Below, piece after piece: positions 39,728 through 50,138 of a stretch of 64,000 nt of DNA. The position numbers were made by a program, and so were the translations under genes. The notes beneath the pieces were generated by a model, which worked only from the letters and a program-made list of their open reading frames with translations, had not been told where the DNA came from and made no database searches. Within the stretch, counting starts at the first letter, position 1. The number at the start of each line of letters is the position of its first letter. Origin of the DNA: DATARH01 sp963847345 (GTDB taxonomy: Bacteria > Pseudomonadota > Alphaproteobacteria > ATCC43930 > CGMCC-115725); the NCBI GenBank assembly GCA_963847345.1, contig CAWJZU010000022.1, forward strand, positions 186,001 to 250,000. Direction: 5' to 3'.

Positions 39728-42575
39728 ATGGCTCGCAGCTTTGACGCGGTGATCCGCCCGGCGCGACAAGCGGGAAGGCGCGCTTTTTCGGCTGCCGCGC
39801 TGGCGATAGCTGTGTTGCTCGGGATGGCTGGTTGTCGTGAGCCCGTCGAACAGCTTGTAGCCCAGGCTGCCGCCATGCGCGAAGCGGGAGACATTCATGG
39901 AGCGGCGATAACACTCGATGCCGCCCTCGCCCAGCAACCCAAAAACGTCCCGGCGCGCTTGCTGGCGGTGCAAATCTATCTCGACCTCGAACGCGGTGAC
40001 GCGGCGCTGGGGCTGCTGACGCGGGTGCGCGATGACGGGATCGATAAGCGACAAATCGTCAAGTTGTGGGTGCAGGCCGAATTCATCGCACAGAACTATC
40101 AGGAGGTTGTCGACGACACGGCCGATCTTCCCAAGGATCTCCCGGGTCCGGTCAGGGGAAGCCTTTTCGCTTACCGCGGCGGCGCGTTGGGGATGCTTGG
40201 CCAGAGAGCTGCCGCCCAGGAAGCCTTCGAGGATGAACTCGCCGCGGATCCGCGTTCGGTCGATGTGCGGGCCATCGCAGGCCGGCTGGCGATCGATCGA
40301 GGCGATATCGATGAAGCGCGAAACCTGTTTGCCGCCGCGTCGCGCGTTGCGCCGAGCGACCGAAAAGTAAGACAGCTCGAGGCAGATATTGCCTTTGCTG
40401 CTGGCGAATACCGGGCCGCGGAGCAGATCTATCGAAGTATGCTCGAGCTTGCGCCCTGGAACGAACCGATACGAGGGCAACTTGCCGCCATTCAGGTCGC
40501 CGAAGATAAGCTCTCAGAGGCGATATCGAACGTCGACACGGTCCTGCTCGACCCAAAATTGCGCGACATTCCAAAGCACCCCCTTTTGAATTACGTTCGC
40601 GCCTTGGCCGCATTCCGTCAGAAGGACTATGCCACTGCTCAATCAAATGCTGCGGTCGTTGTGGCAAGAGTTCCAGGCTTCGAGCGTGCCCGGCTGATGG
40701 CGGGTGCGTCGAGCTATGCGTTGAAAGCTTATGAACAGGCTTATTATTATTTGTCCGCCTATATTTTAGAGCACCCTGGAGATATCACGGCGCGTAAACT
40801 ACTGGCCGCCACCCAATTGCGGCTCGGGCGCGGGGCCGATGCAGAAAGCACGTTGGGTTCGGTCAAGAACGACGCGACCGACGATATTGAATTGTTGCAG
40901 CTGATCGGCGAGGCGGCGGCGCGCAATGACGACATGCCGACGGCCCGTCGCTATTTGAGCCTGGCCCTGAAACAGGAGCCAGATAACGGAATAATGCGGA
41001 CACAGCTTGGCATCCTGGAAATTGCCGCCGGCGATACTCGGGGGGCGATCGAAGAATCTGGAGCGGGTCGCCGCTACCTATCCTGCGGCGTCGCTGCCGG
41101 AAATTTCGCTATTTGCCGCCTTTATGCAGACAGGGGACTATGGCCGAGCGCTTGCGACCGCTGAACGGCTGAAAGTGGCCGAACCATCCGAGCCGATTGG
41201 CGAACTCTTGATCGCCGCCGTCTATCTGAACAAGGGCAACCTGCAGGCGGGGCGAGAGGCGCTGTTGCGAGCCCGCGAAATCCGGCGCGGCGATATAGGC
41301 TCAAACGATACCCTCGCAAAGTTGGCGCTTGCAGCCGGCAGACCGGACAAAGCCCGCCGGTATTTCCAGGACGTCCTCGACGCAAATCCTGGAAACACCG
41401 AAACGTATGTCGCGCTCGCGGAACTCGAGGCCAAAACCGGCCATGCGGCAACAGCCGAAGCGATATTGTTGAAAGGAATGCAGGCTGCGGCCTCCGACCC
41501 TGACATAGCGGTGGCGCTGGCGCGCCTCCAATTGAGCGTCGGCGAGAGTGAAAAGGCTCTCGCCAGCGCGACAGAAGCGCTGAAAAGATTTCCGCAGAAT
41601 ACTGCTCTGCTTGAAATCACCGGCAATGCGCAACTTGCGCTCGGGGAGGCCGGCGACGCGCTGTCGATCTTCAAAAATCTGGTCGACATCGCCCCGGATC
41701 TCGCGTCGGGGCACACCGGCCTAGCCAGGGCATATCTGGCCCAATTCACCCCCGACACTCCGCAATGGCCGGCGGTCAATGAGGCAACGCAGGCCGTAAG
41801 CCTAGCTCCCGAAGATACCACGGCAAAATTGGTTTTAGCCCGCGCGCTCGCGCTCCATGACCGGTTCGCCCAGGCGAGCGATCTCATACGAGAGCTGCAG
41901 CGTCTCAAACCGCAGGATGCCGAGTTGCTCGAAACCGCGTCGATTATCGCCCGCGGGCAAGGCCTCTCTGCCGACGCTTCCGCGGCCGCTGCTCGCGCGG
42001 AAGCGTTAAGGGAGGGGGCCACCCGCCGCCGCAAGGCCGAGCTACAGCTGCGCCACGGCGAAACCGATCAAGCGGCAAAGAGCCTGACGGATTGGCTCGA
42101 GGCGCATCCTGAAGACAACGAAACCCGCAAAAAATTGGCCGAGATGTGGGTCAACGCCGGACGCCTCGCTGACGCGCATGCGCAATATCTCCAGCTCGCT
42201 GCGTGGGAACCGAAAAATCCGATTTTCCAGAATAATCTCGCTTGGGTACTGATGCGGCTGGACCGTTGGCAGGAGGCGCTGCCGCACGCTCGCTCGGCCG
42301 CGGCATTGGAACCGGGGTCAGTCGAATTCCTCGACACGCTTGGCGTGATTTTACTGCAGTTAGGACAATCCGCGGAGGCGGTCGGCACACTGAAAGCGGC
42401 TTGGGACAAGGCCGCGGATCGGCCTGACATCGGCATCCACTTCTCGCAGGCGCTTGCGACCGCAGGCCGAAAGGAGGAGGCGCTTTCCGTACTTCGTCGA
42501 GTGCTCAAGGACGGGGACGCCACCTTCACCGAACGCGATCAAGCCAAAATGCTGCTACAGCGGCTCGGTAGCTGA
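39728..42575 (+). CDS. prsT: PrsT-like TPR lipoprotein of the PEP-CTERM system, one frameshift
   Basis: A protein of about 948 residues built almost entirely of tetratricopeptide repeats, matching the PEP-CTERM TPR lipoprotein family (TIGR02917). ATG 39728 opens a lipoprotein signal with lipobox LGMAGC (Cys36). One extra A near 41054 (GAAGAATCTGG for GAAGATCTGG) shifts the frame. The first half ends GDTRGAIE and the second resumes DLERVAATYPAASLPE. TPR units continue to the end (NNLAWVLMRLDRWQEALPHA). It probably acts as an envelope scaffold for export or sorting. The amidotransferase gene starts 11 bp downstream. Confidence 0.87.
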
Positions 42576-42586
42576 GGGGCTCGTCG

Positions 42587-44527
42587 ATGTGCGGAATAGC
42601 GGGGCTGTGGGAGCAGCGTGGACGAATGGCCCCGGATGCGCTTGCCGTTGTCACGAAGGCGATGACGGATACGCTCGTCCATCGCGGTCCCGATGGCGGG
42701 GACGTGTGGCTTGATCCGGAAGCCGGATTGGCCCTCGGACATAGGCGGCTCTCGATTATAGACCTATCGCCGGCCGGGGCGCAGCCCATGGTATCGTCCT
42801 GCGGCCGCTTTGTTATTTCCTACAATGGCGAAGTCTATAACGCCGACGAGCTGCGGCCGGAGATCGAGGCGGCTGGACGACGATTCCGCGGACATAGCGA
42901 CACCGAGGCAATCGTCGAGGGAGCCGCGGTCTGGGGCGTCGAAGCGACCGTCAAACGCCTGATCGGCATGTTCGCGATGGCGCTCTGGGATCGCCGCGAG
43001 CGGGTTCTCTACCTCGTGCGCGATCGTCTCGGCATCAAGCCGCTCTATTGGGCCGAGTTTGATGGGCGAGTGCTGTTCGGCTCAGAGCTCAAGGCGCTGC
43101 GTGCCGATCGGAGCTGGGAACCGGAGCTCGATCGCGACGTGCTCCTGTCGTTCTTGCGCTTCGGCTACGTGCCCTCCCCCGATACGATTTATCGCCGCGT
43201 CTACAAATTGCCGCCCGGGACGATTTTGCAGGCTTCTGCCGGCGGCCCGCCGGCGGTCACGCCGTATTGGTCGCTCCAGGAAATCGCCCACCAGGGCCAG
43301 AGCAACCGGTTTTCCGGCGACGAGGGCGAGGCCGCCGATGCACTCGATACGCTGTTGCGGGACGCGATCCGGCGCCGCATGGTCGCCGACGTGCCGCTCG
43401 GCGCCTTTCTGTCGGGCGGGATTGATTCGTCGACAGTTGTCGCGCTGATGCAGACGCAAAGCACACGGCCCGTACGCACGTTTTCGATCGGCTTTCACGA
43501 GAAAGAGTACAACGAAGGCGAGGATGCCGCTGCCGTCGCCCGGCACCTCGGGACGGAACATACCGAACTATACGCCGAACCGCGCCACGCGCTCGACGTC
43601 ATCCCCCTTTTGGCCGACATGTACGACGAACCCTTTGCTGACTCCTCGCAGCTGCCGACTCATCTCGTGTCGAAAATGACGCGCCAACATGTCACCGTAG
43701 CGTTGTCCGGCGATGGCGGGGACGAATTGTTCGCTGGCTATACACGTTACTTCCGCGGTCAGGGTCTGTGGCAGGCGATCGACGCGACGCCGCGACCGCT
43801 ACGCGCGCTCGCCGCTCGCGGGATATTGGCGCTCCCACCTTCCGCCTGGTCGGCGGTTGCAGAAGCGATCCCCGAACAACGCCGCCCGGCGCAATTCGGC
43901 AACAAGATGCACAAGCTTGCCGGGGTCCTCGCCGGCGAACCGGAGGCTAGCGCCTTCTACCGTCAGATTGTGAGCCAATGGGCCGATCCGGCATCCCTTG
44001 TCAGAGGCGCCCGAGAGCGGCCGGGGCTGCTAGAGGATGCGCGGATACGACCGCTTGTGCCCGATTTCGTAGAGCGCATGCAGTATCTGGACACGCTGAC
44101 CTATCTTCCCGACGACATTCTGACCAAGGTCGACCGCGCTTCGATGGCCGTCTCGCTCGAGGCGCGCGTGCCGTTGCTCGACCACCGCGTGGTCGCATTC
44201 AGCTGGTCGCTGCCACCGGAAATGAAGGCGGCCGGCGGTATCGGAAAGCGCCTGTTGCGCAGCGTGCTTCATCGCTATGTACCGCGCGAACTGGTTGATC
44301 GGCCGAAAAAGGGCTTCGCCGTGCCGCTCGACCGCTGGCTTCGCTGCGAACTGCGCGGCTGGGCCGAGAACCTGCTTGATCCTGGGCGCTTGGAGAGAGA
44401 GGGTATTCTCAACTCGACGGCGATCCGCCAACGCTGGACGGAGCACCTTGCCGGCAAGCGGAATTTTCAGGCGTCGCTCTGGACGGTTCTGATGTTCCAA
44501 GCGTGGAAGGAGCGGTGGCTGGCGTGA
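42587..44527 (+). CDS. Asparagine-synthase-type glutamine amidotransferase
   Basis: A 646-residue class II amidotransferase. Cys2 (MCGIAGLWEQRG) is the glutaminase nucleophile, with SYNGEVYNADEL and the HRGPDGGD loop. The synthetase domain has the pyrophosphate loop FLSGGIDSSTVVALM and LSGDGGDELFAGYTRYF. In polysaccharide loci such proteins (WbpS-like, or the exosortase-A amidotransferase TIGR03108) may amidate uronic-acid carboxyls instead of making free asparagine. The uronate-forming genes in this locus suit that reading, but the substrate is not proven. The stop overlaps the next gene's GTG. Confidence 0.9.
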   Translation: MCGIAGLWEQRGRMAPDALAVVTKAMTDTLVHRGPDGGDVWLDPEAGLALGHRRLSIIDLSPAGAQPMVSSCGRFVISYNGEVYNADELRPEIEAAGRRFRGHSDTEAIVEGAAVWGVEATVKRLIGMFAMALWDRRERVLYLVRDRLGIKPLYWAEFDGRVLFGSELKALRADRSWEPELDRDVLLSFLRFGYVPSPDTIYRRVYKLPPGTILQASAGGPPAVTPYWSLQEIAHQGQSNRFSGDEGEAADALDTLLRDAIRRRMVADVPLGAFLSGGIDSSTVVALMQTQSTRPVRTFSIGFHEKEYNEGEDAAAVARHLGTEHTELYAEPRHALDVIPLLADMYDEPFADSSQLPTHLVSKMTRQHVTVALSGDGGDELFAGYTRYFRGQGLWQAIDATPRPLRALAARGILALPPSAWSAVAEAIPEQRRPAQFGNKMHKLAGVLAGEPEASAFYRQIVSQWADPASLVRGARERPGLLEDARIRPLVPDFVERMQYLDTLTYLPDDILTKVDRASMAVSLEARVPLLDHRVVAFSWSLPPEMKAAGGIGKRLLRSVLHRYVPRELVDRPKKGFAVPLDRWLRCELRGWAENLLDPGRLEREGILNSTAIRQRWTEHLAGKRNFQASLWTVLMFQAWKERWLA

Positions 44528-45342
44528 AAGTTCGCTCGTGGCGCGTGATCCTGCTTGTTGCAGCCGTATACGGTGACCCACTCTCTGCCGTCGCGGCGCA
44601 GGACGCCGGTCCGAAAAGCGCCGGTCGCGACACCGTTGCGCTGGCCATGCAATACGAAAGCGGGCTGTCGGTTCCGCGCGATTACGGGCGGGCGTTGATG
44701 CTGTACTGCGAAGCGGCGCGGCACGGCGATCCGCGGGCGTTCTACGGCATTGGCTGGATGTATCTGAACGGACGCGGGGTGGCTCGCGACGATCGGACCG
44801 CGGCGATGTGGCTGCGCAAGGCGGCGGACCGAGGTATCGCGCAAGCGACAAATCTTTTGCAGCTGATTTCGCGTGTAACGCCAGCTCCCGCGAGGGATTG
44901 TCCGCCCGCGGCATCCACGCGACACGCATTCGGAACGATCCATCCGCGCGCGTCGGCCCCGCCGGCAATTCGTAGCGTCATTGATGAGACCGCGCAACAA
45001 CTCGGGATCAACACGCGTCTACTACACTCGGTGGTCCTAGTCAAATCCGGCTTCGACCCGCGCGCCGTTTCGCCAAAGATGGCCGCGGGGCTGATGCAGC
45101 TGATGCCCGAGACTGCGGCGCGGTTTGGAGTTCAAGACCGCTTCGACCCACGCGAGAATGTCCATGCGGGTGCGAAATATCTGCGATTGCTGATAGACAA
45201 ATATAACGGCAACTTGACGCTGGCTCTCGCAGCATACAACGCTGGGGAAAGAACAGTGGAAGCGTATGGCGGCGTCCCCCCTTACCAGGAGACGAAAGCT
45301 TACGTCGACGCTATCAAGCGGCTGTGCAGCTGCGGCGAATAG
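44524..45342 (+). CDS. Lytic-transglycosylase-like protein with Sel1 repeats; catalytic Glu replaced by Lys
   Basis: A protein of about 272 residues. GTG 44524 overlaps the amidotransferase stop (GTGA), so translation is probably coupled. A signal peptide (RVILLVAAVYGDPLSAVAA) precedes two Sel1-like repeats (ALMLYCEAARHGDPRAFYGI; MYLNGRGVARDDRTAAMW). The C-terminal domain is Slt type (AVSPKMAAGLMQLMPETA, LALAAYNAGERTVEAYGG). Family members have Glu-Ser at the active site; here the codon 45043-45045 is AAA, giving LVKSGFDPR. A single G-to-A change explains it. If true, the protein would bind but not cleave peptidoglycan. Confidence 0.85.
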   Translation: MKVRSWRVILLVAAVYGDPLSAVAAQDAGPKSAGRDTVALAMQYESGLSVPRDYGRALMLYCEAARHGDPRAFYGIGWMYLNGRGVARDDRTAAMWLRKAADRGIAQATNLLQLISRVTPAPARDCPPAASTRHAFGTIHPRASAPPAIRSVIDETAQQLGINTRLLHSVVLVKSGFDPRAVSPKMAAGLMQLMPETAARFGVQDRFDPRENVHAGAKYLRLLIDKYNGNLTLALAAYNAGERTVEAYGGVPPYQETKAYVDAIKRLCSCGE

Positions 45343-45548
45343 GCACCGCCGCGGCAGATCAAAGCGGGCATCAAACGCCTGCACGTTGTCGCGATCCCGT
45401 CGAACCGAAGAAGCTCCGGTCAGAGCAGCCTCTTGGGGGGACAGCCATAGTGCCCACCCGAACGCGTCCGGCGTCGAACCGTTCTGATACAGCCAGCGCA
45501 CTGGCGCGCGGGCACCGGACACGCAAGACATTATAAGGATTTTGCCTT

Positions 45549-48410
45549 CTAGCCGCGCTTCAGCTCATCGAGAAGCTTTTCCGCCTCCGCCTTGCTCGTG
45601 AAGGACACACCTGAACTCAGCAGCTTTTCCAACATGGCGCGCGCGTCGGATGCGCGCCCGGCACGCTGCAGCGCGACGGCGACGTGATATTGAATTTCCG
45701 GATTCCCCGGCAAAGCCGCTCTCGCCGCCTCGAGGTGAGGCAAGGCCGCCTGGACATCGCCCTGCGTGAGTAAGACCCAGCCCAACGTATCCTTGATCAT
45801 CCCGGTGGCCGGCGCGGTCGGCGGCGCGACCGCCACCGCTTTTTCAGCCAATTCGCGTGCCTTTCCCAAGTCGCCGCGCTGCTGATTGAGCCATGCGAGG
45901 TTGTTCAGCGCGACCACATCATTTGGCCGCTCCGAGAGGATGAACGTCTCCTCCGAGGCGGCTGCGTCGTATTTCTTGTCCAGCAGATACAGGTCTGCCA
46001 ACCCCCGCCGCAGGACGAGATCGTTCGGGCGTTCCTTGACACGGGCAGCAAGGAGCGCCTCGGCCTTGGCGATATCACCACCCGCTGCGTACAGGTGCGC
46101 CAGCCCGACCACAATCGATGAATCGCCCGGGTGCGCCGCCGTCGATTTTTCCAATAGCGCGACCGCTTCCGCCCGCTTCCCATTCCGCGCATACAAATCG
46201 GCGGCGGTCAGGTCGTATACCGAACTACTGGGATCCTCCTTCGCAAAGGCCTGCGCCTTGGCAACCCCGGCCTCGATTCCGCCGATTTCGGCCTCGACCC
46301 GAATGAGCTGCTCCTTGAGCGTCCGGCTGCCTGGATCCTTGGCGAGCCTCGCTTGCAGGACAGTCCGGACTTCCGGGAACCGTTTCGCGGCAACCAGCGC
46401 ACCGAGATAGCGCTGAAAGATCGGCTCGGAATTCGGGGCAGCCTCGTAAGCCTGCCGGAACGGATCCACCGCGGCATCGCGATCGCCGGCAGCGACAAGA
46501 ATACGCCCCTGGATCTCTGCGACCGCGGCGTTGTCCGGGAAAAGCATTGCCAATTCACTGGCCAGCGCCTTCGCGTGCGTCCAATCCTGACGCGCCCCGT
46601 AGATGTTCACCAGCTTGATGCCGGGCGCCGGGTCCTTTGGGGCCGCGACGCGTGCCTTCTCGGCATATCCGATCGCCTCGTCCCACTTCTTATCGCGGGC
46701 TGCGATATCGGAAAGCGCGAGCAGCGCCGAGCTATCGTCCGGCTTTCGCGACAGGGCGTCCTGGTAGATCTTCTTCGCGTCCTCGACGCGGCCAGCCGCA
46801 ATATACACTTGCGCGAGATTGTTCCGCGCCGGCGCGGAATCCGGATTCCGCTTGACTATAGCCTCGAAGATCTTTTCGGCGGCGGGATAGTTCTTCTGAG
46901 CGGCGCGCGTCAGCCCGAGAAGAACCTGATAAATTTCGAGATCAGGTTTCTCCGCCACCAGTTTCTCGGCGATCTCGGCGGCTTTGTCGGCATGACCGGC
47001 ACGAAGCTCGCTCAGCACCAGCGGCGGCCCCGCCACTTGCTCGCCGGCATCGGTCGCAAATAAATTCTCCAGCTCCTCGATACCTTCTTGCCTGGCGCCA
47101 GCATCAATCTTCGAGCTCGCGACCATCGCCTTGAGCGGGATGTCATTCGGAGCGAGCGCCACCGCCTTCTCGAACTGCTCGAGAGCCTGGGTCGGCTTCC
47201 CCATTTGCGCATAGATTTTGCCGAGCAGGGCAAGCGTCGCCGCATCGGGCGGCGACTTTCGCAGGTACGAGGTCAGATATTCCGCCGCGGCGGCGCGTTT
47301 GCCGTTGCTCAGCGCAATCGTCGCGGCGAGGCGTGCACCCGCCGAGTTTCCCGGAACCCGCGCCAGGAATTTGTCGATCGCCTCAGCCGCCTGCGCATAC
47401 TGCTGCAGCCGGTATTTGGTCAAAGCCTGGACATAAAATCCGTTCGGCAAATTCGCAAAACCCGGGCTGAGCCGCTCCAGGATCCGGTCGGCGGCGGCGA
47501 AGTCCTGCTTCTTGACATATTCCAGCGCGCGCAGGTAGTTGGCCCTAAAATCTTGCGGTGCCGCCTTCAGCACCGCTTCAAGGTCCTTATCGAGGGCGGC
47601 GTAGTCGCCCCGATTCAGGTAAAGATTGGCACGTGCCAGACGGGCGCCGATGTTGCCCGGGTCGGCCGCCAGCGCCTCGCCGAACCGCTGTATCGCGCCG
47701 TCGGCGTCGCCGCGTAGCGCCAGCATCTCGCCCTTGAGCGCGATCGCATCGGCCGATTTCGGCTCCGCGGCGAGCACGTCGTCGACAATCTTCTCGGCTT
47801 CTTCCGGCTTGGTCTTGATCAGCGCTTTCGCGAGCGTAACCTTGGCCCCTACGGATTTGGGATCCAGCGCTACCGCCTGCCGGAGCAGCAACTCGGCCTT
47901 CGCCGGGTCGCGCTGCGCGGCCGCCGCCAACGCCAACGCCACCCTGACCTTGCTCTCGAGTTCCGGCGGGCGGTTTCCCGGCTTGATTTCACCGGGGATG
48001 TCGGCGAGCTTCCCTTGCCGCAGCATCGCTTCAGCGAGGGTCAGGACGTACTCGGCCTCCGGTGCATTGAGATCGCGCGCGGCCCGGGCCGCGCGCTCCG
48101 CATAAGCAAAGTTGCCGAGGTTCAGATAGACCTGCGCCAGCAGCGCGCGGATCTGAGCGTCCTTCGGAGCCTCGCGCTCGGCGTTGCGCAGCTCGATCTC
48201 GGCGGCGCTGAAATTTCCCTTCGCGATATAAGCCTGCGCCTTTTCGAGAAAAGCTTGCCCGTCCTTGGCCCAGGCCGTCGGCGTCCAAAATTGTGGTCCC
48301 CAAGATCCGGAGGTCCAATCGCCACGCTGTACGGTCCCGCCAGACGCCATCACCGCCGCAGCGACCAGGGCGCCGCGCGCCAGCCGCCGCCCTCTGCCAA
48401 TGTAGCGCAT
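45549..48410 (-). CDS. PrsT-like TPR protein of the PEP-CTERM system, second copy
   Basis: A 953-residue protein of about twenty TPR units with no frame break. ATG 48410 starts it (MRYIGRGRRLARGALVAAAV); an N-terminal hydrophobic stretch may be a signal peptide, but no lipobox Cys is seen, unlike the copy at 39728-42575. Typical units are AKGNFSAAEIELRNAEREAP and NNLAWLNQQRGDLGKARELA. Family is PrsT (TIGR02917) or a close relative. It faces the first copy across the amidotransferase and transglycosylase genes. The gap 45343-45548 shows no strong terminator. Confidence 0.85.
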   Translation of the reverse strand: MRYIGRGRRLARGALVAAAVMASGGTVQRGDWTSGSWGPQFWTPTAWAKDGQAFLEKAQAYIAKGNFSAAEIELRNAEREAPKDAQIRALLAQVYLNLGNFAYAERAARAARDLNAPEAEYVLTLAEAMLRQGKLADIPGEIKPGNRPPELESKVRVALALAAAAQRDPAKAELLLRQAVALDPKSVGAKVTLAKALIKTKPEEAEKIVDDVLAAEPKSADAIALKGEMLALRGDADGAIQRFGEALAADPGNIGARLARANLYLNRGDYAALDKDLEAVLKAAPQDFRANYLRALEYVKKQDFAAADRILERLSPGFANLPNGFYVQALTKYRLQQYAQAAEAIDKFLARVPGNSAGARLAATIALSNGKRAAAAEYLTSYLRKSPPDAATLALLGKIYAQMGKPTQALEQFEKAVALAPNDIPLKAMVASSKIDAGARQEGIEELENLFATDAGEQVAGPPLVLSELRAGHADKAAEIAEKLVAEKPDLEIYQVLLGLTRAAQKNYPAAEKIFEAIVKRNPDSAPARNNLAQVYIAAGRVEDAKKIYQDALSRKPDDSSALLALSDIAARDKKWDEAIGYAEKARVAAPKDPAPGIKLVNIYGARQDWTHAKALASELAMLFPDNAAVAEIQGRILVAAGDRDAAVDPFRQAYEAAPNSEPIFQRYLGALVAAKRFPEVRTVLQARLAKDPGSRTLKEQLIRVEAEIGGIEAGVAKAQAFAKEDPSSSVYDLTAADLYARNGKRAEAVALLEKSTAAHPGDSSIVVGLAHLYAAGGDIAKAEALLAARVKERPNDLVLRRGLADLYLLDKKYDAAASEETFILSERPNDVVALNNLAWLNQQRGDLGKARELAEKAVAVAPPTAPATGMIKDTLGWVLLTQGDVQAALPHLEAARAALPGNPEIQYHVAVALQRAGRASDARAMLEKLLSSGVSFTSKAEAEKLLDELKRG

Positions 48411-48716
48411 CGATCTCTGTCCTTCTTCCGAATGCCGTCGCCCGGGAGTATTCACACCCTGCGCATCGCCTTCGCACGCGAACCGCTTTCGTGCCACAGC
48501 CCAAATCTGGACCGGGCAGGCTCAGGGCCTTCTTCTTCTCGTCTATTGCGCTTAATATTTTCTTTTAGCAGGTTAGGGCGCTCGGCTCAATGGCGACCCG
48601 CGCACACCGGCAGGCCATGCGGTTCTTGCCGCCCTGGCCTCCCCGGTAACCGCCGGGTGCCGCGACCGGCGCTGGTCGTTACCAGGGCGGCGGCGGGCGT
48701 TCGCGTCAGGGATTTC
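48411..48716. other. Upstream region of the second PrsT-like gene, no gene seen
   Basis: This 306-bp region holds no supported gene. On the minus strand TGGCACG at 48496-48490 is a perfect -24 element of a sigma-54 promoter. The matching -12 element 12 bases later reads CGGT instead of TTGC. It is therefore at best a weak or broken site, about 70 bp before the start at 48410. Confidence 0.3.
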
Positions 48717-49289
48717 CTACCTTGACTCGGTCCAGCTTTCCGAGAACGCGAGCGCGCAGGTGCTGAACGGACGGCCTTCCCGTGTCATCGGCCAGGGCCT
48801 GCCGGCAGCCTCGACGCCGTTGCGGGCAAGTCTGGCTCCGAGCGCCGGGATCAGCAGCGTGCAAACGCCATATTTGCGGCCGCCCTCGCCGGGGTTCGTG
48901 TGAATCAGCAGCGGCTCGCCGATGTCATACCAGGTCAGGCTGATCGCCTCGTCGTGCGTGACCAGATTTTCGGTCCAGAAATAGCGCGGGTCGCCGGTCT
49001 TCGAGAACTCGGCGTCGACCACCGGGATCGAGGTGTCGGCTGTCTCGGCGTTCAACATCCCCTGCACGGTGCCTTGCAGCCAACGGGCCATCGCGATGTT
49101 ATCGGAATAGATCCGCCAGCGGCTCTCGGTCAGTTCGCTCTTGAGGTACAGGACATGGCCGGGTCCGGCCGGGCAGGTGATGATGCGCCAGTAGCTGGCG
49201 TTTGTCGTCTGCGCTCCGCCGTCGGTCGCGCTGAGGCGGATGAACGGGTTTTCGCCAGTCAGGATGACATGGTTCGGGTCAGCGGCCAT
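48717..49289 (-). CDS. Uncharacterised protein, 190 residues
   Basis: A soluble protein with no signal peptide and no family I can name. It starts at ATG 49289 (MAADPNHVILTGENPFIRLS) and ends at TAG 48717. Regular strands (HVLYLKSELTESRWRIYSDN, EAISLTWYDIGEPLLIH) suggest an all-beta or alpha/beta fold, and GGRKYGVCTLLIPALGARL is well formed. Codon use fits its neighbours, so it is probably a real gene. It is divergent from the GST gene. Confidence 0.7.
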   Translation of the reverse strand: MAADPNHVILTGENPFIRLSATDGGAQTTNASYWRIITCPAGPGHVLYLKSELTESRWRIYSDNIAMARWLQGTVQGMLNAETADTSIPVVDAEFSKTGDPRYFWTENLVTHDEAISLTWYDIGEPLLIHTNPGEGGRKYGVCTLLIPALGARLARNGVEAAGRPWPMTREGRPFSTCALAFSESWTESR

Positions 49290-49441
49290 CGCGGACTCCC
49301 TCGCTGGATGCGGCTGGTCGCGATGCTACGCGATGGCGCGGGCACATGCCACAAGCGAACGGCGATTGCACCTTGCGGGGGGCGGCCAACACGGTAATGC
49401 TGCGCCGCAGTCTTTGCCGCAATGCACGGGAGACCCCGCCG

Positions 49442-50074
49442 ATGCCAATTGAATTGTGGACCTGGAACACGCCGAACGGGCGCAAGATCAGCGTAGCCCT
49501 CGAGGAAATGGGACTGCCCTACACGGTAAAGCCGATCAACATTTCGAAGGGCGAGCAGTTCAAGCCCGAGTTCCTGCGCATCAGCCCGAACAACCGCATT
49601 CCGGCGATCATCGATTCCGAAGGCCCCGGCAACGAGCCGATCAGCGTCTTCGAATCCGGCGCGATCCTCATTTATCTCGGCGAGAAGACCGGGAAGTTCT
49701 GGCCCCGGGGCGATCTGCGGCGGCAGGTGCCGGTGCTCGAATGGCTAATGTGGCAGATGGGCGGGTTCGGCCCGATGCCGGGGCAAGTCCACCATTTCTT
49801 GCAGGTCGCGAAGGAGGAGGACCGCCGCTACGGCCTGGAGCGCTACATGAAGGAAACGCGCCGGCTCTACGGCGTCTTCGACAAGCGCCTGTCGGAAGCG
49901 CAGTACGCCGGCGGCAGCGAGATTTCGATAGCCGATTTCGCGATCCTCGGCTGGGCCTGGCGGCACGAGCGGCATCAGGTCGATCTCGCCGACTACCCGA
50001 ACGTCAAGCGCTGGTACGAGGCGATGATGGCCCGCCCCGGTACCAAGCGCGGCTTCGAGGTCGCACTGAGCTGA
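49442..50074 (+). CDS. Glutathione S-transferase family protein (YfcG/YghU-like)
   Basis: A 210-residue cytoplasmic enzyme with a thioredoxin-fold N-terminal domain (MPIELWTWNTPNGRKISVAL). The NTPNGRK motif is that of the nu-class GSTs YfcG/YghU, which act as disulfide-bond reductases. The glutathione-binding SGAILIYLGEKTG block follows, and the C-terminal helical domain has GGFGPMPGQVHHFLQVA, again typical of YfcG. ATG 49442 is the start. Confidence 0.9.
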   Translation: MPIELWTWNTPNGRKISVALEEMGLPYTVKPINISKGEQFKPEFLRISPNNRIPAIIDSEGPGNEPISVFESGAILIYLGEKTGKFWPRGDLRRQVPVLEWLMWQMGGFGPMPGQVHHFLQVAKEEDRRYGLERYMKETRRLYGVFDKRLSEAQYAGGSEISIADFAILGWAWRHERHQVDLADYPNVKRWYEAMMARPGTKRGFEVALS

Positions 50075-50138
50075 GCGCGCCCGCGAGGGACCGACGCGAC
50101 AATCGAGCCCTGAAGCTCCGGCCGCCGCCCGACCTAAG

